Assembly (NCBI RefSeq): GCF_025717005.1 | Contig: NZ_JAOVZU010000004.1 | Coordinates: 62,001 to 126,000 of the forward strand | Length of the DNA stretch: 64,000 nt | Direction of reading: 5' to 3' | Origin: Actinotalea endophytica | Lineage (GTDB): Bacteria; Actinomycetota; Actinomycetes; Actinomycetales; Cellulomonadaceae | Shown: positions 53,002 through 61,305 of the stretch, piece after piece | Position numbering within the stretch: position 1 is the first letter of the stretch | Layout of the letters: every line of letters starts with the position of its first letter | The notes under the pieces: generated by a model | The model's database searches: none | Told to the model about the DNA's origin: nothing | Seen by the model: only the letters and a program-made list of their open reading frames with translations | Program-made: the position numbers and the translations under genes

Positions 53002-55089
53002 TCAGATCGCGACCGCGGCGCGGTAGCCGGCCTTGGTCGCGTCGGCGATCCGGCCCGGGTCGGCGCAGTCGCCGGCCTCGTGGACCTCGACCCCGGCGGC
53101 GCTCAGCGCCTCGTACAGGCCACGGTTCGCCTCGAACCCCAGCGTGACGGCAACGGTGCGGGCAGATACCCGGACCTCCGTCTCACCCTCGGGCCCGTGC
53201 TGCACCCCGACGAGCCCGTCCGGCGTGATCCTCGTCACGGTGGTCGACTGGTAGGTGGTCACGTTCGCCGCTTCCTTGAAGTCCTTGCGCACGTGGAATC
53301 GTTCGCTCGCGCTCACGTCGTAGGCGATCCGCTTGCCTTCTTCGACGATCGTGGTGGTCCGCCCGGAGTGCATCGCGAGCTCGCCGAGCTCGCAGCCGGG
53401 CAGCCCGCCGCCGATGATCGCGAGCGACCGGGACAGCGGCCACGGGCTGAGCCTCGTCACTCGCCGCGCGAAGCCCGGCGTGTAGTAGAAGCGCAGGAAC
53501 GTCGCCCCGGCGGTCCACAGCAGCCGGTCGAGCAGGCGCTGCTTGCGCGGCGGGGTCGAGTTGAGCATCTGCAGGAAGTCGTGCGACGTGACCACGTTCG
53601 GGCCGTCGGCGCCCGGCACGTCGATCCCCTTGGGCTCGCCGCCGATCGCCACGACCACGGCGTCCGGCTTCACCCGGCGCACCAGCTCGGGCGTCACCGG
53701 GGTGCGCAGCACGACCTTGACCTCGGGGTGCTTGGCGAGCTTGGTCCTGTAGTACCGGAGCAGCCGCTCGTGCATCGGGCTGAAGATCGCGCTCATCTTG
53801 GTCGACCCGCCGACCCGCGGGCCGGCCTCGTAGACGACCACGTCGTGCCCGCGCTCGGCGGCCGTGAACGCGGCCGAGAGCCCGGCCGGGCCGGAGCCCG
53901 CGACCAGGACCTTCTTGCGACTGGTCGTGCGCGGTACCTCGAGCTCGTCCAGCTCGGCGCCGAGGCGCGGGTTCACCGCGCAGCGCTCCAGAGGGAGCCC
54001 CTTGGAGACCACGTCGTCGATGCACCGGTTGCAGCAGATGCACATCGCGATGTCCTCGGGCCGGTCCTCCATGACCTTGCGCGGGAAGGCCGGGTCCGCG
54101 ATCGAGTAGCGCAGGCCGCCGATGACGTCGGCCTTGCCCTCGCGCAGCACGCTCTCCATGACCTCCGGGTCGGTCTCCCGGTAGGCCGTGACGACCGGCT
54201 TGGTGGCGACGGTCTTGATCTTCTCGGAGATCCAGGACCAGTGGCCGTCCGCGATCTGCTTGGTGGTCAGCGGGATGCTCGTCTCGTGCCAGCCGACCGC
54301 GAGGTTGTGCAGGTCGGCACCGGCCGCCTCGAGGTAGGGCACCACCTCGAGCGCCTGCTCGATGGTGTGGCCCTCGCCGATCGGGCTCTTCACGTAGTCG
54401 ACCGGGGACCAGCGCACCAGGATCGGGTAGTCCGGTCCGACCGCGGCGCGGATCTCCTCGATCACCTCGACGGTGAGCCGGACCCGGTTCTCCAGGCTGC
54501 CCCCGTACCGGTCGGTGCGGTTGTTGGTGGCCGGCGAGAGGAAGCGGTTGAGGATGCCTCCGACACCCGCCATCACCTCCACGCCGTCCCAGCCGGCGTC
54601 CTTGAGGATCACGGCGCAGTCCACGAACTGGCGCTTGAAGATCTCGATGTGCTCGAGCGTCATCGCCTTGAACGGGCCCATCATCGGCAGGATCGAGATG
54701 TCCGACGGACCCCAGTCGGTCTCCTCCTCCTGCGCGGTGGACTTCCACTCGTGGACGAAGTACGGCTGACCGACGAGCAGGCCGCCGTGGTCGTGCACGA
54801 CCCGCGCCATCGACCCGAGGTGGTCCAGGCACGACTCGTCGTACGCGCCGGGCAGGCGGTGGTGACCGCGGAAGCCCTCGGGCCGCTCGTGCGGGCTGAC
54901 CGTCTGGCAGATCAGGGCGGTCTGCCCGGCCGCGCGCTGCTCGAGGTAGTTGAGGAACCGCGTCGTCGGGCGGGAGTTCTCGTCGACGTAGCCAACGCCG
55001 GGCGACATCGACGTCGTCATCATCCGGTTCTTCAGGACGACGCCGCCGACCTGGATCGGGGACGACAGGATCGGGAACTGGCTGCCCAT
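53002..55089 (-). CDS. FadH/BaiCD-type NADH:flavin oxidoreductase with Fe-S cluster, 695 aa
   Basis: N-terminal FMN TIM barrel (about 1-340), cysteine cluster C350-C353-C356 with C370 for a [4Fe-4S], then FAD/NAD domains (GSGPAGLSAAF near 397). This is the 2,4-dienoyl-CoA reductase, 2-enoate reductase, BaiCD/BaiH group. Compared with E. coli FadH, the active-site His is kept (His268 in GWHETSIP), but the catalytic Tyr is Gly178 and its Glu neighbour Val176. A different substrate or proton donor is likely. ATG 55089 is preferred over a GTG four codons earlier. First gene after the hairpin at 55231. Confidence 0.87.
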   Translation of the reverse strand: MGSQFPILSSPIQVGGVVLKNRMMTTSMSPGVGYVDENSRPTTRFLNYLEQRAAGQTALICQTVSPHERPEGFRGHHRLPGAYDESCLDHLGSMARVVHDHGGLLVGQPYFVHEWKSTAQEEETDWGPSDISILPMMGPFKAMTLEHIEIFKRQFVDCAVILKDAGWDGVEVMAGVGGILNRFLSPATNNRTDRYGGSLENRVRLTVEVIEEIRAAVGPDYPILVRWSPVDYVKSPIGEGHTIEQALEVVPYLEAAGADLHNLAVGWHETSIPLTTKQIADGHWSWISEKIKTVATKPVVTAYRETDPEVMESVLREGKADVIGGLRYSIADPAFPRKVMEDRPEDIAMCICCNRCIDDVVSKGLPLERCAVNPRLGAELDELEVPRTTSRKKVLVAGSGPAGLSAAFTAAERGHDVVVYEAGPRVGGSTKMSAIFSPMHERLLRYYRTKLAKHPEVKVVLRTPVTPELVRRVKPDAVVVAIGGEPKGIDVPGADGPNVVTSHDFLQMLNSTPPRKQRLLDRLLWTAGATFLRFYYTPGFARRVTRLSPWPLSRSLAIIGGGLPGCELGELAMHSGRTTTIVEEGKRIAYDVSASERFHVRKDFKEAANVTTYQSTTVTRITPDGLVGVQHGPEGETEVRVSARTVAVTLGFEANRGLYEALSAAGVEVHEAGDCADPGRIADATKAGYRAAVAI

Positions 55090-55230
55090 GGGTCGAGGCA
55101 CCTCTCGTCGGACCCGCCGGTCGGCGCGTGCGCGGACATGACGGGGTAGGGATTCGGTAGGTCGGGGGAATCGCGGTCCCGGTGACCGGCTGTCCCGAGG
55201 AACGGCCGGTCAGCGGAGCAGCGGTTCGGG

Positions 55231-55265
55231 GCCGGTCGGCCCGCCCGAGCGACGGGCCGACCGGC
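55231..55265 (-). terminator. Perfect 13-bp stem after the MFS gene, inside the cai-like run
   Basis: GCCGGTCGGCCCG (55231-55243) and CGGGCCGACCGGC (55253-55265) pair exactly around a nine-base loop. It is 54 bases past the MFS stop and 142 bases before the flavoprotein start. It may split the run into two units or attenuate. The 230-base gap 55090-55319 holds no gene and no third copy of the 27-bp box. Confidence 0.75.
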
Positions 55266-55319
55266 TGGGGCGCTCGTGGGCGCCCGAACGGGGACCGGGA
55301 AGGGGTCCCCTCGTCGGCC

Positions 55320-56606
55320 TCAGCCGACGAGCTCCTCCTGCTTGGCCGTCGAGGTCTTCCAGACCTTGGGGCCGGCAGAGGCGATGTAGGGCACCGCGAG
55401 CGCGATGACCAGGTAGAACACGATGACCAGGATGAACGCGGGGCTGAGGGATCCGGTGATGTCGTAGATCTGCGCGTAGACCAGGGCCGCGAGGCCGGAG
55501 AACACCAGGATCGACGTGGAGACCCAGGAGTAGACCTCGGAGTAGTGCATCGTGCCGAACGCCTGGCGGGCGAGCATCGGGGTGACGATCGTCAGCGCCG
55601 CGAACGCGATGCCGAACAGGCCCATGCCGAGGTAGAACATCCCGGTGTTCGAGCCCGCCTGGAACGCGAGGGTCAGACCCGCGGCGCCCGCGACGCCGGC
55701 GATGATGCCGGTGGTCTTGGTGCCCAGCAGGTCGCTCAGCCAGCCGAGCAGGAACTTGCCGACCATCGAGCCGATCATGATGATCGACACGGCCATGGCA
55801 CCGGCCGTCGCGCCGAGGTCGCCGTTGGCGGCGTACGACGGGATCTGCTGGAAGAACGCCGCGCCCATGACGAACAGGCCGCCGACGAGCATGAGCAGGT
55901 AGAACGCGGGCGACTTCTTCGCCTGGCCGAGGGTGGCACCCTCCTCGACGACCGTCGCCGTCGCTCCGTCAGTGGTCTTGGCGACCGTCTCGGCGCCCCA
56001 GGGCAGCACGCCCATCGAGGCGGGCGACTTCCGGACGAAGATGACCGTGAGCAGCGTCGCGAAGATCGTCATGACGACACCCATCCACAGACGCGCGTAC
56101 TGCCAGCCGTGGTTGGCGATCAGGCTCTGGCCGATCGGGCTCGCGAGCGCCGCGGTACCCGACAGGACGCCACCTGCGATGCCCATCGCGAGGCCCGCGC
56201 CCTTGGCGAACCAGGCGCTGATCAGCGTCGGCGCCGCGAGGAACATGAAGAACGCGCAGCTGATGCCGTAGATCACGCCGTAGGCCGCCCACTGCCACGG
56301 CTGGTCCGCGTAGGCGGTCCAGATCGTCGCGAGGCCGTAGACCAGCACCGACGCGGTGAGCAGCCAGCGCGGGTTGTACTTGGCCATCAGCTTGCCCGCG
56401 AGCGGCGTGAACAGCGCGCCGACCCACGGCTGGAGCGTCATGTACAGGGTGGCCTCGGTCCGGGTCCAGCCGAACTCGTCCATGACCGGCTTGATGAAGA
56501 TGCCCGAGGTGTTGCCGATGATGCCGACCGGCAGGGCGTAGAACCCGATGCAGGCCACGAGGATGAGCCAGGCGTAGCTCGACCCCTTCGATTGCTTGGT
56601 TGTCAC
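55320..56606 (-). CDS. MFS transporter, oxalate/formate-antiporter (OFA) type, 428 aa
   Basis: Twelve membrane segments; second OFA-like carrier of the region. SSYAWLILVACIGFYALPVGIIGNTSGIFIKPVMDEFG parallels the start of the carrier at 46095, as do FMFLAAPTLISAWFAKGAGLAMG and FGTMHYSEVYSWVSTSI. GTG 56606 follows AAGGGG. It is 50 bases downstream of the first CaiB-like gene. Two related but diverged carriers suggest separate import and export tasks or two substrates. Confidence 0.87.
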   Translation of the reverse strand: MTTKQSKGSSYAWLILVACIGFYALPVGIIGNTSGIFIKPVMDEFGWTRTEATLYMTLQPWVGALFTPLAGKLMAKYNPRWLLTASVLVYGLATIWTAYADQPWQWAAYGVIYGISCAFFMFLAAPTLISAWFAKGAGLAMGIAGGVLSGTAALASPIGQSLIANHGWQYARLWMGVVMTIFATLLTVIFVRKSPASMGVLPWGAETVAKTTDGATATVVEEGATLGQAKKSPAFYLLMLVGGLFVMGAAFFQQIPSYAANGDLGATAGAMAVSIIMIGSMVGKFLLGWLSDLLGTKTTGIIAGVAGAAGLTLAFQAGSNTGMFYLGMGLFGIAFAALTIVTPMLARQAFGTMHYSEVYSWVSTSILVFSGLAALVYAQIYDITGSLSPAFILVIVFYLVIALAVPYIASAGPKVWKTSTAKQEELVG

Positions 56607-56656
56607 GGTGGTTGACCCCTTGATCTCGCAGTGAAATGGCGAAACGTGGTGCTCCG

Positions 56657-57865
56657 TCAGGAGCCGAGAACTCCCTTGGCAGTCAGATCAGCGACCTCCT
56701 CGTCGGTGAAGCCGTGCTCAGCAAGGACGGACGTGGTGTCGAAGCCGTAGGGCGCGCCGCCCCGGACCGTCTTGCTGGGGCGCTTGGCGAACCGGGGCAC
56801 GGGAGTGGCCCCCGTGATCTCCTCGCCGGACTGCAGGTCGGTCCAGGTCTCGAAGACGCCTCTCGCCCGGTAGTGCGAGTTCTCCTGCATCCGCGCGTAG
56901 TCCATGATCGGGCTGATCGCGACGCCGAGCGGAGCGAGGATCTCCTCGACCTCGGCGACCGTGCGCTCCTCGCAGAAGGCGTCGAGCTTCTCGGTGAACT
57001 TGCGGGCCCGCTCGGGCTTGTCCCGGGTGATCGACTGGATCGGCCCGTCGAAGTCGGGGTCGTCACCGAGGCCGAAGAGCTCGACCATGGCACGCACGGC
57101 GCCGGCCCCGCCGACGGCGATGAAGACCCATCCGTCCTTGCACGGCTGCGTGCCCTTGCACGCGCCGACGGTGTCCAGGTTGCCCATCCGCGGCGCCTGC
57201 TTGCCCTTGTTGAGGCCGTCGGTCAGGTACGAGGCCTGGACGCGCACGAGCGACTCGAACTGGGCCAGGTCGATGCTCTCGCCCTCGCCGGTCTCGCGGG
57301 CCCGGATGACGCCGGCCAGGGCCGCCCAGGCACCGAACAGCCCGGTGAGGAAGTCGCCCATGTAGGGCTTGGTGACGTAGGGCGGGAGTGGGTCGGGGAA
57401 GCCGTTGATCGCCATGTAGCCGCTGAACGCCTGGCCGATCGAGTCGAACGACGCACGGCGCAGGTAGGACGGGTCGCCGGTCTGCCCGAAGCCGGAGACG
57501 TGCACGATCACGAGTGCGGGGTTGACCTCCCACAGCACCTCGTCGGTCAGGCCCCACTTCGCCCACGTCCCGCCGCGGCCGGACTCGACGAGCAGGTCGG
57601 CGTCCTTGATCAGCCGGAACAGGACCTCCTTGCCCTCGGGTGTGGGGATGTTCAGCGCCATGGAGCGCTGGTTGCGCCGCTCCATGGACCAGGACTGCGG
57701 CCACAGGCGGTACATGTCCTGCACCTTGGGGCTCTCGAGCTGGATCACGTCCGCGCCCTGCTCGGCGAAGAGCTCGCACAGGAACGGGCCGGCGATCACC
57801 GACGCGGCGTTGATCACCTTGAGGTTCTGCAGGTTCCCGAACCCGTTGCCGTCGACGTCCTTCAT
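56657..57865 (-). CDS. CaiB/family III CoA-transferase, 402 aa
   Basis: Family III CoA-transferase (formyl-CoA transferase/CaiB group). VINAASVIAGPFLCELFAEQGADVIQLE is the CoA-binding start, VIVHVSGFGQTGDPSY is conserved, and the nucleophile is Asp171 in KPYMGDFLTG. C-terminal RGVFETWTDLQSGEEITGATPVPRF fits CaiB. ATG 57865 follows GAGGAGG. It is 20 bases after the second CaiB-like gene. It would move CoA from the reduced product to the incoming acid, saving ATP after initial activation by the ligase. Confidence 0.9.
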   Translation of the reverse strand: MKDVDGNGFGNLQNLKVINAASVIAGPFLCELFAEQGADVIQLESPKVQDMYRLWPQSWSMERRNQRSMALNIPTPEGKEVLFRLIKDADLLVESGRGGTWAKWGLTDEVLWEVNPALVIVHVSGFGQTGDPSYLRRASFDSIGQAFSGYMAINGFPDPLPPYVTKPYMGDFLTGLFGAWAALAGVIRARETGEGESIDLAQFESLVRVQASYLTDGLNKGKQAPRMGNLDTVGACKGTQPCKDGWVFIAVGGAGAVRAMVELFGLGDDPDFDGPIQSITRDKPERARKFTEKLDAFCEERTVAEVEEILAPLGVAISPIMDYARMQENSHYRARGVFETWTDLQSGEEITGATPVPRFAKRPSKTVRGGAPYGFDTTSVLAEHGFTDEEVADLTAKGVLGS

Positions 57866-57885
57866 CTGTTCCTCCTCGGACCGGC

Positions 57886-59124
57886 TCAGGCGCCGGTGGT
57901 CTCTTCGTAGTCGCGCCGGGTCAGGTGACCGGCCGCGTACATGCGGTCCCGGACGTCGTCGGCGACGCCCAGCTCGGCGAGCACGTCGTCGTTGTCCATG
58001 CCCACGGTGGGCGCACCGCGCCACACCTGACCAGGGCGCCCGGCGACCTCGGGCACGACCTTGACCCCGGGGATCGGGGTCGCGCCGTCCGCGGCGGTCC
58101 ACTCGGTGAGCACGCCGCGCGCCACGTAGTGCGGGTGGGTGCGGGCGGCCTCGTAGTCCATCAGTCGCGAGCACGGCACCCCGGCGGAGGCGAGCTCCTC
58201 CTCGACCTGGGCGGCGGTGCGCGTCGCGATCCACTCGGCGAACCGGGTCTCGAGGACCTCGGCGGCGGGGGTGTCGACGGGCACGAACGTCGCGCCCTCG
58301 GGGAACAGCTCGCTGCCGTACTCCAGGCCGAGGACCGCGAGGGTGCGGCGCACCACACCGGCGCCGAGCACGAGGAGGTAGACCTCCTCACCGTCCGCGC
58401 ACGCATAGGTGCCGTACACGGCGCAGATCCGGCTGTGGCTGCCCTCGCGCACGTAGTCCAACCCGTAGCGCAGGTAGTCGGTCGGGTAGTTCGCCTGCAT
58501 CCGCATCATCAGCTCGAACTGCGCGATGTCGATGCTCTCGCCACGCCCGGTCGTGCCCCGCCGGACGAGCGCCGCGTTGGCCATGCCGAAGGCGTACATC
58601 GCGGCGGCGTAGTCGGCCGGGAACGGCATCGCCGGCATCGAGGGCAGGCCGGGCACCCCGTTCATCCGCATCGCGCAGCCGAAGGCCTGGGCGATCGGGT
58701 CGTAGCTCGCGCGGGAGACGTAGGCAGGGTCGCCGGTCTGCCCGAAGCCCGAGATGTGGGCGATGACGAGCCGAGGGTTGCGCTCCCACAGCACCTCGTC
58801 GGAGAGCCCGAGTGAACGGAACCGCCCGCCCACCGAGGCCTCGACGAGAACGTCGGTCGTCTCCATCAGACGCAGGAACACCTCACGACCGTCCGGCTCG
58901 AGGTAGTTCATGGACAGGCTGCGCATGTTGCGCCGGTCCTGCTGCCAGGCGCCCGAGCGTCGTGCGACGCGGGAGGAGTCGATCGCCTTGGGGTTCTCGA
59001 TCCAGATGACGTCCGCCCCGTGCTCGGCGTACAGCTGACCGGCGAACGGTGCGGCGACCGACTGGCCGATCATCACCACCCGCAGGTCGGGCAGGAGGCC
59101 GAAGTCGGGACGGGTCGTGGTCAA
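57886..59124 (-). CDS. CaiB/family III CoA-transferase, closest to CaiB, 412 aa
   Basis: Second CoA-transferase, and the one closer to E. coli CaiB in my recollection: LPDLRVVMIG, EVFLRLMETTDVLVEAS, RLVIAHISGFGQTGDP, YVARGVLTEW and PGQVWRGAPTVGMD. Nucleophile Asp171 in PFPADYAAAM. The start is uncertain: the TTG at 59124 gives the normal length and has AGAGGTGG eight bases before it; an ATG at 59184 is in frame but has no ribosome site. First gene of the cai-like unit, downstream of the 27-bp box. Confidence 0.88.
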   Translation of the reverse strand: MTTTRPDFGLLPDLRVVMIGQSVAAPFAGQLYAEHGADVIWIENPKAIDSSRVARRSGAWQQDRRNMRSLSMNYLEPDGREVFLRLMETTDVLVEASVGGRFRSLGLSDEVLWERNPRLVIAHISGFGQTGDPAYVSRASYDPIAQAFGCAMRMNGVPGLPSMPAMPFPADYAAAMYAFGMANAALVRRGTTGRGESIDIAQFELMMRMQANYPTDYLRYGLDYVREGSHSRICAVYGTYACADGEEVYLLVLGAGVVRRTLAVLGLEYGSELFPEGATFVPVDTPAAEVLETRFAEWIATRTAAQVEEELASAGVPCSRLMDYEAARTHPHYVARGVLTEWTAADGATPIPGVKVVPEVAGRPGQVWRGAPTVGMDNDDVLAELGVADDVRDRMYAAGHLTRRDYEETTGA

Positions 59125-59190
59125 CGGATGCCACCTCTCGGAACGCAGGCGCGCGCCAGCGCCGGCCGGCACGGCACGCGACATGGTGAA

Positions 59191-59212
59191 CCACGACCCG
59201 GGGTGGTCGTGG
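59191..59212 (-). promoter_or_regulatory. Inverted repeat in the leader of the cai-like unit
   Basis: CCACGACC (59191-59198) and GGTCGTGG (59205-59212) pair around six bases. It lies between the 27-bp box and the first gene, the same relative place as the 14-bp stem at 47423-47454 in the fix leader. Confidence 0.5.
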
Positions 59213-59251
59213 CTACTGCTCGGTGGATCCGAGAAAGAGGCTAGCGAGAGG

Positions 59252-59278
59252 AAAACCGGTTTAGTGGGACCTGGGTCC
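59252..59278 (-). promoter_or_regulatory. 27-bp operator-like box before the cai-like unit
   Basis: Plus-strand order: AAAACCGGTTTAG, T, GGGACCT, GG, GTCC; 24 of 27 positions equal the box at 47477-47503. It contains AAACCGGTTT and GGACC/GGTCC inverted repeats. Its near edge is 128 bases before the TTG start of the first CoA-transferase gene. TGACATT follows nearby on the plus strand at both boxes (47504-47510, 59289-59295). Confidence 0.75.
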
Positions 59279-59322
59279 TCCCGACCCATGACATTGAAGA
59301 AATGGCTCGGAAGGGGACCTTC

Positions 59323-61305
59323 TCAGGCGAGCTGCTGCCCCCACCAGCGCAGCACGTGCTCGAACCGCGCCCGTCGGTGGCTCGGCCGGCCGGATCGACT
59401 CAGCTCGTGTCCCTCCCCCGGGAACAGCAGCAGCTCGGCGGGCACGCCGCGACGCTTGAGCTCGACGAACCAGCGCTGCCCCTGCTCCACCGGGCACCGC
59501 CAGTCCTGCTCGGAGTGGATCACCAGGGTCGGGGTTCGGACCTCGGCCACGTGCGCCATCGGCGACTGCGCCGCGACCGCCGCGGCACCGTCCTCGCTGC
59601 CGGAGTCCCCGAGGTACTCCAGCCCGAAGAACCACCCGATGTCGCTCGAGCCGACGAAGCTGACCGGGTCGAGGAAGCCGCGCTCGACGATCGCCCCCGC
59701 GAACCGGTGCGTGCGCGTGGTGAGCCACGCCGTCAGGTAGCCACCGTAGGAACCACCCATCACCCCGACCCGCTCCGCGTCCAGCGGTGCGTCGTCCGCG
59801 TCCAGCACGGCGTCGAGCAGCGCGAGCACGTCGTCGGCGTCGACGGTTCCGAAGGCACCCCGGATCGCGCGGCCGTGCTCGGCCCCGTACCCGGCCGAAC
59901 CCCGCGGGTTGCCGTGCACCACCGCGTAGCCGGCCCCGACCGCCACCTGGACCTCGTCGAACACCGCCGACGTGTACTGCGCGAACGGACCGCCGTGGAT
60001 CATCAGCAACGTCGGGTAGGGCCCCGGCCCGAAGGTCTCGGCGTCCGGGAGGGTCAGCCAGCCGTGCACCGGGTAGCCGTCCGGAGCGGTCGCCGTGACC
60101 GTGCGCGGGATGCGGAGCCGGTCGCGCAGCGGCGCGGACAGGTCGGTGAGCGCCGTGGACGCACCGTCGACGATCGCGACCACCTCTCCGGCGGTCGCCG
60201 GGCCGGCCACCGACGCGGCGACCACACCCGGCGCGGCCACCGCCCCCATGACCACCGCCGGGCCGTCGACCAGCACGCGCGGCTCGGACGCGCCGTCGGC
60301 CGGCACGGCCAGCAGCACGACGTCCCCGCGGCGCTGGTCCGCGACGAGCACGTCGTCGCCGTGCAGCGCGAGCACGCCCGGGGCCAGGTCCGTCACCTCC
60401 GGGTCGGTGATCCGGCGAAGCGGGCCGGGCTCACCCGCACCGGACAGCTCGAGCCGGTAGAGCGCGGTCTGGGCGGCGACGAACGCGAGCCCGTCCGGGC
60501 CGAGGTCCTGGGCGAGCAACCACACCGCGTCGGCACCCGGCTGCACCGCGACCACGCCCAGGGTCGACCCGGAGCCCGCATCGGTCAGGGGTCGCGGCTC
60601 GGCCGCGGTGTCGACGTCGACGAGGACCGCGTCGGAGCGCAGGTCGTTCTCCCGCCCCGCGTGCACGGCAGCGACCGCGACCACGTGCCGGCCGTCCGGC
60701 AGCCAGCGCGGCGCGGTGACGTCGCGGTCGCCCTCGGTGATCCGGCGCGGCGTCGGCGGCGCGGCGATCGGCGCGCCGCGGTCCAGGCCGTCGGGCAGGT
60801 CCACCACGAACAGGTGCCGGCGGCGGTCCCGCGTGAAGCCGACGCCGTCGGAGCGGTACTGGAACTCGGTGATGTGCCGGGGGGCCTCGGCCGACGGGTC
60901 ACCGTCGGACACGTAGCGGCCCTCGTCAGGGACCCGGGCGACGTAGACCAGGCGGCGGCTGTCCGGCGACCACTGCGCCTCCGCCACCCCGAGCGGGGCG
61001 TCGGTCAGCCGCACGGCCTCGCCGCCCGAGGCCTCCACCACGTGCAGCTGAGGCTTGCCCTTGGCCGGCGCGCGCAGGAAGGCGATCCACCGCCCGTCCG
61101 GCGACCACACCGGCGCGGTGTCCCGATGCCCGCGGGTGAAGCGCCGGGCCGGCGCCGAGCCGTCCACAGGCACCCGCCAGAGGTGGCCGACGTACTCGTC
61201 CGCGTCGAGGTCGGGGTGGACGACGGAGACCACGACGGTGGTGCCGTCCGGGGAGATCGCAGGGGTGCCGGGCGTGTGCAGGAGCGGGAGGTCGTCAGGG
61301 TTCAC
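59323..61305 (-). CDS. S9 family prolyl-oligopeptidase/acylaminoacyl-peptidase-like, 660 aa
   Basis: Beta-propeller N-terminal domain (about 1-400, with repeats such as APVWSPDGRWIAFL and AEAQWSPDSRRLVYV) and C-terminal alpha/beta-hydrolase peptidase domain. Catalytic Ser519 in GGSYGGY, Asp601 in HSEQDWRCP and His633 in GEGHELSRSG. No signal peptide, so cytoplasmic peptidase of short peptides or acylated amino acids. ATG at 61305. It ends 44 bases from the 27-bp box but is upstream of the cai-like unit on the same strand. Confidence 0.9.
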   Translation of the reverse strand: MNPDDLPLLHTPGTPAISPDGTTVVVSVVHPDLDADEYVGHLWRVPVDGSAPARRFTRGHRDTAPVWSPDGRWIAFLRAPAKGKPQLHVVEASGGEAVRLTDAPLGVAEAQWSPDSRRLVYVARVPDEGRYVSDGDPSAEAPRHITEFQYRSDGVGFTRDRRRHLFVVDLPDGLDRGAPIAAPPTPRRITEGDRDVTAPRWLPDGRHVVAVAAVHAGRENDLRSDAVLVDVDTAAEPRPLTDAGSGSTLGVVAVQPGADAVWLLAQDLGPDGLAFVAAQTALYRLELSGAGEPGPLRRITDPEVTDLAPGVLALHGDDVLVADQRRGDVVLLAVPADGASEPRVLVDGPAVVMGAVAAPGVVAASVAGPATAGEVVAIVDGASTALTDLSAPLRDRLRIPRTVTATAPDGYPVHGWLTLPDAETFGPGPYPTLLMIHGGPFAQYTSAVFDEVQVAVGAGYAVVHGNPRGSAGYGAEHGRAIRGAFGTVDADDVLALLDAVLDADDAPLDAERVGVMGGSYGGYLTAWLTTRTHRFAGAIVERGFLDPVSFVGSSDIGWFFGLEYLGDSGSEDGAAAVAAQSPMAHVAEVRTPTLVIHSEQDWRCPVEQGQRWFVELKRRGVPAELLLFPGEGHELSRSGRPSHRRARFEHVLRWWGQQLA

